The notes under the pieces were generated by a model that saw only the letters and a list, made by a program, of their open reading frames with translations, did no database searches and was not told the DNA's origin. This document shows, piece after piece, positions 25,173 to 33,204 of a stretch of DNA of 64,000 bases (the stretch's first letter is position 1; the number at the start of each line of letters is the position of its first letter). Source of the stretch: Novosphingobium umbonatum (GTDB lineage: Bacteria; Pseudomonadota; Alphaproteobacteria; Sphingomonadales; Sphingomonadaceae); the NCBI RefSeq assembly GCF_004005905.1, contig NZ_SACO01000010.1:62001-126000 (forward strand). The letters run 5' to 3'. The position numbers were made by a program, and so were the translations under genes.

Positions 25173-25510
25173 GGGTCTCGTCCTAGGCCTATGGTTAAAT
25201 TGCATTAGTTCAATTGTTTGAGCAAAGAAGCAAGAAGTAGCGGTTATTTTTCAAACATCAGGAACAAAATGTACAGTTCCTGCGTTACCACAACAGATCT
25301 TGCGGCTTGGCCGATGGTTGCAAAACCTTACGGTCTTTTGCCGAATATCCTGCCCTGTTTTCAAGACCTGCGGCCGGTCCGGAGCCTCCACCCACGGACA
25401 TTTGCCGAAGTCTTGACACCCTGCCCTTTGGGCAAGTGGTTCAGGCGCTACGGCATTTCCGAGGGGGTCACTTTACGGAAGCTTGCCGAGCGCCAGAACC
25501 TGTGGTGGCT
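25173..25510. other. Intergenic region upstream of the DUF1272-thiD unit
   Basis: This 338-base stretch between glmM (3' end) and the DUF1272 start has no convincing gene. Its AT-rich part (25185-25300) probably holds the minus-strand promoter for DUF1272-thiD. It contains the perfect inverted repeat CAGGAAC-N10-GTTCCTG at 25259-25282, and a short TGCCC-TTT-GGGCA hairpin near 25422-25434. No riboswitch or tRNA was recognised. Confidence 0.5.
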
Positions 25511-26848
25511 TTACACCGCCTCCATCACCGCCGCGCAGATCCGGTCCACCACCGCTTCCACTTCGGCGGCATCGTCGCCCTCGGCCATGACGCGGATAAC
25601 CGGTTCGGTGCCGCTGGGGCGGATGACCAGACGGCCACGGCCCGCCAATTGCGCCTCGGCCTCGGCGATCACGGCCTGCACGCTGGTGTTTTCCAAAGGC
25701 TTGCCGCCAGAGAAGCGGACGTTTTTCAGCAATTGCGGCACGGGATCGAACAGGTGCAGCAATTCGCTGGCCTTCTTGCCCGATTGCACCAGCGCCACCA
25801 GCACTTGCAGCGCGGCCACTGTGCCATCGCCGGTCGTGCCATGGTCGAGCAGGATCATATGGCCCGATTGTTCGCCGCCCAGATTGAAGCCGCCTTCCTT
25901 CATGCGCTCCAGCACATAGCGGTCGCCAACCTTGGTGCGTTCGAGGCTGAGGCCCTGCCCCGCCAGATAGCGTTCCAGCCCCAGATTGGACATCACCGTG
26001 GCCACCACACCGCCGCCGCGCAATTGCCCGCGCGCAGCCAGTTGCTGCGCCATCAGCGCCATCAACTGGTCGCCATCGACCGTCTGGCCCATTTCATCGA
26101 CCACGATCAAACGATCCGCATCGCCATCCAGCGCGATGCCAATGTCGGCGCCGCTGGCCACCACGGTTTCTTTCACCAGATCCAGATGGGTCGAACCGCA
26201 TTTCTCGTTGATATTCTTGCCATTGGGCTGGACGCCAATGGTGATCACCTCTGCGCCCAATTCCCAGATTGCGCTGGGGGCCACCTGATAGGCCGCGCCA
26301 TTGGCGCAATCGACCACGATCTTCAGCCCGTCGAGCCGGACATCCTGCGGCACGGAGCCCTTTACCGCATGGATATAGCGGCCACGAGCATCCTCGATGC
26401 GGCGGGCGCGGCCGATCAGCGGGCTTTCGGCCAGAGGCAGACTCTCGCTCAGCATAGCCTCGATCGCCAATTCATCTTCGTCCGACAGTTTGAAACCATC
26501 GGGGCCGAACAGCTTGATGCCATTATCCTCGTAACGGTTGTGGCTGGCCGAGATCATCACGCCCACGTCGGCGCGCAATTCGCGCGTGAGCAGCGCCACC
26601 GCAGGCGTCGGCATCGGGCCCAGCAGCACCACATCCATGCCCACGCTGGTAAAACCGGCCACCATGGCATTTTCCAGCATATAGCCCGAAAGGCGGGTAT
26701 CCTTGCCGATCACCACGCGGTGGCGATGCTTGCCGCGCAGGAAGCGGGTGCCGGCGGCCTGCCCCACTTTCATGGCGATCTCGGCGGTCATCACACCGGC
26801 GTTGGTGCGCCCGCGAATGCCGTCGGTGCCGAAATATTTGCGTGCCAT
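25511..26848 (-). CDS. glmM: Phosphoglucosamine mutase
   Basis: A protein of 445 residues from ATG 26848 ([15 protein letters not shown]). The active-site serine falls at residue 102 in ISASHN, the same number as in the well-studied enterobacterial enzyme, which supports this start. The metal loop [14 protein letters not shown], sugar-binding GEQSGH and phosphate-binding [12 protein letters not shown] follow. It converts glucosamine-6-phosphate to glucosamine-1-phosphate for peptidoglycan and LPS precursors. The gene is divergent from the symporter and appears monocistronic. Confidence 0.96.
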   Translation of the reverse strand: MARKYFGTDGIRGRTNAGVMTAEIAMKVGQAAGTRFLRGKHRHRVVIGKDTRLSGYMLENAMVAGFTSVGMDVVLLGPMPTPAVALLTRELRADVGVMISASHNRYEDNGIKLFGPDGFKLSDEDELAIEAMLSESLPLAESPLIGRARRIEDARGRYIHAVKGSVPQDVRLDGLKIVVDCANGAAYQVAPSAIWELGAEVITIGVQPNGKNINEKCGSTHLDLVKETVVASGADIGIALDGDADRLIVVDEMGQTVDGDQLMALMAQQLAARGQLRGGGVVATVMSNLGLERYLAGQGLSLERTKVGDRYVLERMKEGGFNLGGEQSGHMILLDHGTTGDGTVAALQVLVALVQSGKKASELLHLFDPVPQLLKNVRFSGGKPLENTSVQAVIAEAEAQLAGRGRLVIRPSGTEPVIRVMAEGDDAAEVEAVVDRICAAVMEAV

Positions 26849-26903
26849 GCCTGCCCTCATGATGCGTTATCTTGCGAGTTTGTTTTGTGACGCGGGGAGA
26901 TTA

Positions 26904-28208
26904 ATGTCCCCCGAACAAGGCTTCATAGGGGACAGCAGGCCGGTGCAAAAGGATGAAAAATCGCTCTCGCTGCAATTGCCGGAGATCAAGGTCAGTTCGC
27001 TGGCCACTCTGGGGGCGCTGGGGCTGGGGCTGGCGGTGGGTTTGGCGATAGCCAGCCTGCCGGTCTCGGGGGCGATCCTGCAATGGGTGGAGCCAGTGGG
27101 GGCGCTGTGGCTCAAGGGCTTGCAAATGTGCATTCTGCCGCTGGTGGTGGCTTTGCTGGTGCTGGGCATTGTGCAGACCGCCCATGCGGCCAAGGCGGGG
27201 CGGATGGCGCGGCGGGCGGTCTTGTGGATCATTGGCGTCTATCTGGCCAGCGGGGCGGTGGCGGTGGTGGTCATGCCGCTTTGGCTGGAACTATGGCCGA
27301 TCCCCGGCGCGGCGGCAGGGGCCTTGGCACAGGGCAGCGCGCAAGGGGCGGGGCCGGTGCCGCCTTTGGCCGAATTTGTGCTGTCGATCCTGCCTTCCAA
27401 TATTGTGACGGCGGCCTCGCATGGGGAAATGCTCCCCTGTGTGGTGTTTTTTGCGATTTTTGCCGCGGCCATGGGGCGTTTGCCTGCCGGACCGCGCGCG
27501 CATCTGCTGGGCCTGTTTGAAGCGCTGGCGGGCGTGATGATGGTGATGATTGGCTGGGTTTTGTCCCTGGCGCCGATTGGCGTTTTCGCATTGGCGCTGA
27601 CGCTGGCGGTCAAGACCGGCACGGCGGCGATTGGCGCCTTGGCGCATTATGTCGCGCTGGTGGCAGGCATGGGCGGGCTGGTGCTGCTGGCTGCGCCGGT
27701 GGTGGCGGTGGTGGCGGGGCGTCTGGCGCTGGGGGCCTATTTGCGGGCCTTGGGGCCAGTGTCGGCCATGGCTTTGTCCACGCAAAGCTCGCTAGCGACT
27801 TTGCCTGCGATGCTGTCGGCCTGCAAACAATTGGGCCTGCGCAATGCCAGTGCCGAACTGTCGCTGCCGCTGTGTGTAGCTCTGTTCCGCGCAACGGGGC
27901 CGGCGATGAATCTGGCGGTGGTGATCTATGTCGCCCATCTGACCGGCACGCCCTTGGTCCTGTCGGCGATGCTGGCGGGGATTGCGGTGGCGGCGTTGGC
28001 CGAATTGGGCACGCCTTCCTTACCCGGCGCGATCAGCTTTGTGCTGTCCATCGGGCCGGTGGCGATTGCCATGGGCGTGCCGGTGGGGCCTTTGGCTTTG
28101 TTGGTGGCGGTGGAAATGCTGCCCGATCTGATGCGAACATGGGGGAATGTGGCGATGGATGTGGCGGTGACGGCCAGTGTGGACAGGGTGACCGTGGACG
28201 CTGATTAA
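26904..28208 (+). CDS. Dicarboxylate/amino acid:cation symporter (DAACS family)
   Basis: A protein of 434 residues from ATG 26904, preceded by GGGGAGA at 26894-26900; longer readings overlap glmM and are rejected. Eight to ten membrane segments are visible, with the hairpin serine-rich ALSTQSSLATLPAMLSACK and the later GTPSLPGAISFVLS, both typical of Glt/DctA-type transporters that import C4-dicarboxylates or acidic amino acids with Na+ or H+. The characteristic NMDGT motif of DctA is replaced by ATGPAMNLAVV, so the substrate could differ from the usual dicarboxylates. Stop overlaps the convergent ecfG stop. Confidence 0.85.
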   Translation: MSPEQGFIGDSRPVQKDEKSLSLQLPEIKVSSLATLGALGLGLAVGLAIASLPVSGAILQWVEPVGALWLKGLQMCILPLVVALLVLGIVQTAHAAKAGRMARRAVLWIIGVYLASGAVAVVVMPLWLELWPIPGAAAGALAQGSAQGAGPVPPLAEFVLSILPSNIVTAASHGEMLPCVVFFAIFAAAMGRLPAGPRAHLLGLFEALAGVMMVMIGWVLSLAPIGVFALALTLAVKTGTAAIGALAHYVALVAGMGGLVLLAAPVVAVVAGRLALGAYLRALGPVSAMALSTQSSLATLPAMLSACKQLGLRNASAELSLPLCVALFRATGPAMNLAVVIYVAHLTGTPLVLSAMLAGIAVAALAELGTPSLPGAISFVLSIGPVAIAMGVPVGPLALLVAVEMLPDLMRTWGNVAMDVAVTASVDRVTVDAD

Positions 28209-28777
28209 TCGGGCTTGTTCGGGCTGATCCGGTCCAGTTCGGCCAGAAGGGTGGCGCTGGCATCCGTGCCGCCCGCGCGGCTGCCGATCTTGCCCTCCTC
28301 GATCATGCTGGCCAATTGGGCGCGCCCGCGCGCCACGCGGCTTTTGATCGTGCCCAGCGCGCAGCCGCAGATTTCGGCGGCCTCCTCATAGGAAAAGCCG
28401 CCTGCACCCACTAGCAGCAGCGCCTCGCGCCTTTCAGCCGGCATGGCCAGCAAGGCGCGCGACAGATCGGCCAGATGCAGCGGCCCTTCCTGTCCGGCGG
28501 GGGTGATCAAGGTTCTTTCGGCCTGTGTCTGGTCATAATCGCCGCGGAAGCGGTTGCGGCGCATTTCCGTCAGCCAGATGTTGCGCAGGATGGTGAAAGT
28601 CCATGCCCGCATCGATGTGCCCGCGGTAAAGCGCTCCCGCGCGCTCCATGCCCGCAACAGCGTTTCCTGCACCAGATCATCGGCCATATCCGCACGCCCG
28701 CAAAGGCCGCGCGCAAAGGCGCGCAGATGGCGCGCAGTGGCCACCAATTCTCCCTTGAAGTCGGGGGGGCTGCTCAT
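28205..28777 (-). CDS. ecfG: General stress response sigma factor EcfG
   Basis: A 190-residue ECF sigma factor with region 2 (LRAFARGLCGRADMADDLVQETLLRAW, then MRAWTFTILRNIWLTEMRR) and region 4 (MPAERREALLLVGAGGFSYEEAAEICGCALGTIKSRVARGRAQL). The sequence and its pairing with nepR mark it as the EcfG group, which recognises GGAAC-N16/17-GTT promoters. It is held inactive by NepR and released when phosphorylated PhyR binds NepR. Its start overlaps the nepR stop by four bases. A GGAAC-type promoter ahead of nepR suggests autoregulation. Confidence 0.93.
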   Translation of the reverse strand: MSSPPDFKGELVATARHLRAFARGLCGRADMADDLVQETLLRAWSARERFTAGTSMRAWTFTILRNIWLTEMRRNRFRGDYDQTQAERTLITPAGQEGPLHLADLSRALLAMPAERREALLLVGAGGFSYEEAAEICGCALGTIKSRVARGRAQLASMIEEGKIGSRAGGTDASATLLAELDRISPNKPD

Positions 28778-29013
28778 TGCCCTTCCTGATCCAGCTTCTG
28801 TATTAGCTCTGCCAGAAAATCGGGCAGAGGTTCCTCGACCACCTGTTGGTACATCGCCCTTAAAGGTTCAGCCCAGGGCGGGCTGTCATCCGCCTGATCC
28901 GCTCCGTTTGCGGCGTTGGCCGGATCGGAGGGCCCATTGGATGGCGGCACAGCACCCCGCTGGACAGGGGGCGGGGTAGATGCGGGAAGCTCGGTATTCT
29001 TGGAATGTCCCAC
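28774..29013 (-). CDS. nepR: Anti-sigma factor NepR
   Basis: A protein of 79 residues if started at GTG 29013; a TTG at 29058 is the other in-frame option and lacks a ribosome site. The N-terminal half is Pro/Ala-rich and disordered. The C-terminal half (LRAMYQQVVEEPLPDFLAELIQKLD) is the conserved two-helix NepR segment that clamps EcfG and, alternatively, PhyR. It is encoded directly ahead of ecfG with a four-base overlap, as usual in alphaproteobacteria. Start choice is uncertain; function is not. Confidence 0.9.
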   Translation of the reverse strand: MGHSKNTELPASTPPPVQRGAVPPSNGPSDPANAANGADQADDSPPWAEPLRAMYQQVVEEPLPDFLAELIQKLDQEGQ

Positions 29014-29075
29014 GGCTAACCTGTCCGATCCGCGTAATGAAGGTTCAATCTTCCACAAGCTGCACTGTTCTTGAG

Positions 29076-29102
29076 GGAACGAAGCTTAAGCCGGTTTGTT
29101 CC
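29076..29102. promoter_or_regulatory. Bidirectional EcfG-type promoter
   Basis: GGAAC (29076-29080), 17 bases, then GTTCC (29098-29102). Because the outer pentamers are mutual reverse complements, the site reads GGAAC-N17-GTT in both directions: leftward toward nepR-ecfG and rightward toward the sensor kinase. This matches the EcfG consensus exactly on each strand. Confidence 0.85.
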
Positions 29103-29183
29103 CTATGCAAAGCATTGTATCACATTGGGCGAGCAGTGTGCTGTGGATTTGGCATCGGGGCCATTGGACTTTCGGGAGTAGGC

Positions 29184-30869
29184 ATGGACCGGATTGTCGC
29201 GCAGAGGGTCGAGACGCAAAAATGGTACGAACGCATGCCGCGCAGCGTGCCCATTGGCGTTTTTGCCTTAGCCATGTTGATGACCTTGCTGTTTGTGGCG
29301 GCCTTGGAACAGGCCGAGCGGCATCGGCAGCAAACACAGGTCAAGGCGGTGACGACCGTGGTCGCTTCGGCGTTGGAGCGGCGTGTGGCCACCCATATGG
29401 CTTATTTGCGCGCGGCAGCCTTGTTGATGGAAAAGCGACAGCAGGTCACTCTGGCCGACTTCACCAAGCTGGGCGAAGAATTCAACAATGACCAGGAATA
29501 TCGCGGTTCGGAAAGCATCAGTTGGTCGCCGGTTTTACGCTATCAGGATGTGCCCGCATTCGAAGCTGCACGTCATGCCGAGGGGATGACGGGTTACCGC
29601 ATCTATCCCAAGCCTCGCCCTGAAGAGCCATTGATCGCGCCCATCACCTATCTGGGATCGCCCACACCGCGTCGGCGTCTGGCTTTGGGGTTCAATTATT
29701 TTTCCGAACCGGTGCGCCGCGCAGCGATGGAGCGGGCGTGGAAGGAAAAACGTCCAACCGCCACCACGCGGATCAGGTTGATGATGGATCGCGATCAGGC
29801 GATCTGGCCCGGATTCCTGATCTATATGCCGGTGTTCGATCCGGCCACGCAGGCCCTTCGCGGATTTTTGAGCGCGCCATTCAATGCGCGGACCTTTCTG
29901 GAATCGGCTTTGGAGCTGGAGCCGGTGCATGGCTATGCCATCAGCCTCTATGACGGGCCTGAACAGTCCGATCATTTGTTGGCTCGTGCCGGACCCAGCG
30001 GCGAGGTCGTGAGCACCAGTCGCACCAAGATCGAGGTGGCTTCGCGCCCGATGTTGTTGGTGGTGGCCGCGCCGCAGGTGACCGGCCTGTCGCGTGTGGG
30101 GGCGATTGCGCTGACGATGGGTACATTGGTGTCAGGCCTGTTGGGGGCGGTGGCATGGATGGTGGCGCGTCAGGCGATGGAGGACCGCGCGGCTTTGACA
30201 TGGCTGCGCGAACAGGCCTCGATCCGCGGGACGATGAGCCGGGAATTGAACCATCGGGTGAAGAATACTTTGGCCAATGTGCTTTCGATCATTGCCTTGA
30301 CCTCGCGGCGGGCGACCAGCCTGCCCGAATTTGTCCAAGGGCTGGAGGGGCGCATTCGGGCGCTGTCGGCCACGCATGATCTGTTGATGGCCAATGATTG
30401 GGGGGCCACCGCTTTGCGCGCGATTGTGGAGGCGGAATTGGCGCCCTACGCCCAGAAGGGCGGCGGGGTGACGATGTACGGGCCTGATGTCGAACTGGCG
30501 CCCAATGATGCGCTGTCGCTGGGGCTGGCGGTGCATGAATTGGCCACCAATGCCAGCAAATATGGCGCTCTGTCGCAGGAGGGCGGGCGTGTGTCGGTGG
30601 TCTGGGCCTTGCAGGATGAGGGCAAGGTGCGTGTCGATTGGCGTGAGAGCGGCGGGCCAGAGGTACCTTCGGAACGTCCGCGCGGTTTTGGCACTGAATT
30701 GATCGAGCGGATCGTCGCCTATGAATTGGGCGAGGCGGTGGAGTTGAAATTCGAGCCCAAGGGCGTCCATTGCTCGCTGGTGCTGCCTTTGCGCATTCCG
30801 GCCAAATTCATGATCCGCGCGCCAAAGCCAGCCAAGCGCAAGGGCTGGTCCGGTTCAAAATCGGAATGA
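29184..30869 (+). CDS. CHASE-domain HWE-family sensor histidine kinase
   Basis: A protein of 561 residues from ATG 29184, with GGGAG at 29174-29178; longer upstream readings cross the EcfG promoter and are rejected. A first transmembrane helix (about residues 22-41) is followed by a periplasmic CHASE-type sensor domain (about 70-270, with YRGSESISWSPVL and GYRIYPKP). A second helix follows (about 303-326), then an HWE/HisKA_2 kinase with His357 in ELNHRVKNTLANV and an ATPase part AVHELATNASKYGAL and GFGTELIERIV. Its place between nepR-ecfG and phyR argues that it phosphorylates PhyR and starts the general stress response. The signal sensed is unknown. Confidence 0.9.
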   Translation: MDRIVAQRVETQKWYERMPRSVPIGVFALAMLMTLLFVAALEQAERHRQQTQVKAVTTVVASALERRVATHMAYLRAAALLMEKRQQVTLADFTKLGEEFNNDQEYRGSESISWSPVLRYQDVPAFEAARHAEGMTGYRIYPKPRPEEPLIAPITYLGSPTPRRRLALGFNYFSEPVRRAAMERAWKEKRPTATTRIRLMMDRDQAIWPGFLIYMPVFDPATQALRGFLSAPFNARTFLESALELEPVHGYAISLYDGPEQSDHLLARAGPSGEVVSTSRTKIEVASRPMLLVVAAPQVTGLSRVGAIALTMGTLVSGLLGAVAWMVARQAMEDRAALTWLREQASIRGTMSRELNHRVKNTLANVLSIIALTSRRATSLPEFVQGLEGRIRALSATHDLLMANDWGATALRAIVEAELAPYAQKGGGVTMYGPDVELAPNDALSLGLAVHELATNASKYGALSQEGGRVSVVWALQDEGKVRVDWRESGGPEVPSERPRGFGTELIERIVAYELGEAVELKFEPKGVHCSLVLPLRIPAKFMIRAPKPAKRKGWSGSKSE

Positions 30870-30873
30870 AGTT

Positions 30874-31653
30874 TTAGGCCGTTACCGGCGAGCGGAAGAA
30901 CAGGGCCTGCGCGATGGCGGTGCGAACCGCTTGTTCACGGAAAGGCTTGGCCACCAGCCAGGTCGGTTCGGGGCGATTGCCGGTCAGCAAGCGTTCGGGA
31001 TAGGCGGTGATGAAAATGACCGGCACATCGGCAATGGCCAGCAGATCATCCACCGCATCCAGCCCCGAGGAGCCATCGGCCAGTTGAATATCGGCCAGCA
31101 CCAGACCGGGCGTGCCATCGCGGACCAGTTCCTGCGCCTTGCTGCGCGTGGCGGCGATACCGAAAAGGCGGTGGCCCATGCCTTCCACCATGGCTTCCAA
31201 TTGCATGGCGATCAGCGGTTCATCCTCGATGATCAGCACGCTGGTCGCGCTTTGGCGGGCAATATCGGCCAGTGCCTCATCCACCAGCGCCTGCACCTGT
31301 TGCGGCGATACATCCAGAATTTCGGCGGTGCTATCGGCGCCAAATTCTTCCAGACTGGTCAGTAGCAGCGCCTGACGCGGAAGGGGCGCCAGACTGATCA
31401 GCCGCAATTCGGCGGGGATCAGACTTTCGCTACCGGTCTCGCCCTGTTCAAAGGCGCGGGTAAAAATCTGCGTAAAGGCACGGAAGAGGGGAACCCGTCC
31501 CCCTTCCAGTCGTTGCTGGAGCAGAGGATCTTGCAGGGCAGCTTCCAGCGTGGCGCGGACCAAACCGTCCCCGCGCGTCTGGTCGCCCGTTAAAGCGCGG
31601 GCGTATCGGCGCAAATAGGGCAGATGCGCTGCAATCCTGGTCCCAAGGGGCAT
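30874..31653 (-). CDS. phyR: Anti-anti-sigma response regulator PhyR
   Basis: A protein of 259 residues from ATG 31653 (MPLGTRIAAHLPYLRRYARALTG). Residues 1-125 form a sigma-like domain resembling ECF regions 2 and 4 but unable to bind DNA. Residues about 136-255 are a receiver domain with ATSVLIIEDEPLIAMQLEAM, phospho-acceptor Asp188 in VLADIQ, and the late FITAYPERLL. Phosphorylated PhyR binds NepR through its sigma-like domain and frees EcfG. It lies convergent with the kinase gene, five bases apart. Confidence 0.95.
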   Translation of the reverse strand: MPLGTRIAAHLPYLRRYARALTGDQTRGDGLVRATLEAALQDPLLQQRLEGGRVPLFRAFTQIFTRAFEQGETGSESLIPAELRLISLAPLPRQALLLTSLEEFGADSTAEILDVSPQQVQALVDEALADIARQSATSVLIIEDEPLIAMQLEAMVEGMGHRLFGIAATRSKAQELVRDGTPGLVLADIQLADGSSGLDAVDDLLAIADVPVIFITAYPERLLTGNRPEPTWLVAKPFREQAVRTAIAQALFFRSPVTA

Positions 31654-31728
31654 TTTGCCTTCCCTCAACAGCTGGCTGTCCGCGTTGGGCAGGCACATCG
31701 CCAGCGCGCAGCAGCTAGGGAGGTAATC

Positions 31729-31744
31729 TAGCGATTTATCGCTA
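31729..31744. promoter_or_regulatory. Short palindrome upstream of phyR
   Basis: TAGCGA-TTTA-TCGCTA is a perfect 6-4-6 inverted repeat about 75 bases upstream of phyR on its promoter side and 32 bases before the rightward EcfG-type promoter. It could be an operator for either unit. No known consensus is matched. Confidence 0.3.
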
Positions 31745-31775
31745 TTGCGCCACCATGAAATTTATGGGCGCGGCG

Positions 31776-31800
31776 GGAACCCGCGCCATTTTCGTGCGTT
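31776..31800 (+). promoter_or_regulatory. EcfG-type promoter of the small RNA
   Basis: GGAAC (31776-31780), a 17-base spacer, then GTT (31798-31800), an exact consensus match. It points into a 130-base region that has no gene on the plus strand but has a strong terminator at 31866-31900. Confidence 0.75.
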
Positions 31801-31806
31801 TTATAG

Positions 31807-31900
31807 TCACTGCTGTCGATAGACCCCCCCTCCCGTCCACATGTCGGCAGTGGTGCGATCCCGTGAAGGCCCTTGCTCCCCCCAGAGCAAGGGCCTTTTT
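31807..31900 (+). ncRNA. Candidate EcfG-dependent small RNA with C-rich loops
   Basis: A transcript of about 94 bases starting seven bases after an EcfG-type promoter would have two hairpins. The first pairs CACTGCTG (31808-31815) with CGGCAGTG (31845-31852) and exposes a loop holding CCCCCCCTCCC (31824-31834), an anti-Shine-Dalgarno-type sequence. The second is a perfect 12-bp terminator stem (31866-31877 with 31886-31897) with a C-rich loop and a T-run. This design, a stress-sigma promoter plus a C-rich target-binding loop, is like the Caulobacter general stress sRNA GsrN. No convincing reading frame fits. The sequence shows the elements; the function is inferred. Confidence 0.7.
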
Positions 31901-31930
31901 CTTGCGCCCTTGGCGGGCGTTACTCGGGGT

Positions 31931-33082
31931 TTACAGGGTCTTTTGGTAGATCCGGTATTCCTTGTTCACATGCGAATGGATTTCGCGGGCGATCGAATTC
32001 ATGCCCTGATTGTCGTCAAGGATCCAACCGATTTCACCGCGCGTGGCGCCATAGCGGGTGACCGAATTGCGGCGGATATATTCGATCATCATAAAGGCGA
32101 GCTGGCTGGCCATACGGCTCGATTGCAGCCTTTTGCGCACGCCCATCAAAGGCACGCGCATGGTGCGCACCTTGGGCCGCAGGATCCACAGCGCCAGTCG
32201 CGCCCAGCCCAGCAGCGAGGGCTTGGGGCCGACCTTGGCCAGAATTTCGTTCATGTCGGGCAGGGTCATCATGAAGGCAACGGGTTCGCCATCATATTCG
32301 GCAATCTGGACTAGATCGGATTTCACCAGAGGTTTCAGCTTCTTGCCCGTATAGGCCACTTCGCTGTCGGTGATGGGAACAAAGCCCCAATTGTCGCTCC
32401 ACGCATCGTTGAGGATGTCGAGGATGATCGCGGCTTCCTTGTCAAACTCCTTCAGGTTCACGCCGCGGATCTTGATGCGCGGGTTTTTCTCGCCCGATTT
32501 GACGATGCGCTGGATCAGCGGAGGGAACTCCTGCGTGATGTCCAGCTCATAGGTGTTGAGCAATTTGGCATGGGTGTAACCGGCTGCCTCGATCCAGGGC
32601 TGGAACTTGGCGTTCTGGTGGCCCATCATCACCGTGGGGGGATGGTCATGGCCCTTCACCAACAGCCCCGGCTCTTCCCAGACCGACAGGTTCATCGGCG
32701 CCAGCACGCGATGCATACCCTTGGCGCGCAGCCAGTCCTCGGCCGTGGCGATCAGCCTATGGGCAATGTCCTGAGTCTCGGCCTCCAGCGCGCCCCAATT
32801 GCCGGTGCCCGGCCCCATGCCCTGCTCCACCGGCTGACCCAGCGCCTGTTGATCGATAATGGCGGCAATTCGGCCCACAATGCGCCCTTCGGCCCGAGCC
32901 AGAAAGAATTCGCAAGTGGCATGTTCATGGAACGGGTTGCCGCCGGCGGTGATCTTCTCGATCTCTTCGCCGCGCAATTGGGGCACGAAATTGGGGTCGC
33001 CCTTGTTGGCGGTATAGACATAGTCCACCCATTGGGCGCGCTCGGCCTTGGTTGTGACGGGCGAGATGGTGAGAGCGGACAT
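31931..33082 (-). CDS. GNAT-like N-acetyltransferase-fold protein
   Basis: A 383-residue cytoplasmic protein with an N-terminal segment ERAQWVDYVYTANKGDPNFVPQL, a GRIAAIIDQQ strand and EDWLRAKGMHRVLAPMN, which resemble the acetyl-CoA-binding core of GNAT proteins. A second similar half follows (IAEYDGEPVAFMMTLPDMNEIL), so it may be a tandem GNAT. The end is basic. Homologous proteins in sphingomonads carry misleading names such as dATP pyrophosphohydrolase, but no Nudix box is present here. Substrate unknown. Confidence 0.65.
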   Translation of the reverse strand: MSALTISPVTTKAERAQWVDYVYTANKGDPNFVPQLRGEEIEKITAGGNPFHEHATCEFFLARAEGRIVGRIAAIIDQQALGQPVEQGMGPGTGNWGALEAETQDIAHRLIATAEDWLRAKGMHRVLAPMNLSVWEEPGLLVKGHDHPPTVMMGHQNAKFQPWIEAAGYTHAKLLNTYELDITQEFPPLIQRIVKSGEKNPRIKIRGVNLKEFDKEAAIILDILNDAWSDNWGFVPITDSEVAYTGKKLKPLVKSDLVQIAEYDGEPVAFMMTLPDMNEILAKVGPKPSLLGWARLALWILRPKVRTMRVPLMGVRKRLQSSRMASQLAFMMIEYIRRNSVTRYGATRGEIGWILDDNQGMNSIAREIHSHVNKEYRIYQKTL

Positions 33083-33149
33083 AATGGTAAACTCCGAAAG
33101 ATTGCCCGCTTTTTAACCGGCATGGCGCGGGGGGCAAGCGCCTAAACAC

Positions 33150-33186
33150 AAAGGCCCGCCGCTTCGGTGGGAAGTGGCGAGCCTTT
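33150..33186 (-). terminator. Terminator after the fatty acid hydroxylase gene
   Basis: The stem AAAGGCCCGCC (33150-33160) with GGCGAGCCTTT (33176-33186), one wobble pair, lies 19 bases past the minus-strand stop at 33205. On the minus strand it ends in CCTTTGTGTTT, a weak T-rich tail. Confidence 0.6.
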
Positions 33187-33204
33187 GGGCAATGTGTGTC
33201 AGGA

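Noticed and set aside
25262..25286. GGAAC-N18-GTT near 25262 as an EcfG promoter
   Set aside because: The spacer is longer than the usual 16-17 bases and it points into the 3' end of glmM; the inverted repeat is a simpler reading.
25218..26890. Long plus-strand open frames opposite glmM
   Set aside because: glmM has all catalytic motifs and the correct Ser102 position; the opposite frames show no protein family.
31755..31949. Short plus-strand open frame over the candidate small RNA
   Set aside because: It starts upstream of the EcfG-type promoter and runs through the terminator, so the promoter-derived transcript could not encode it.
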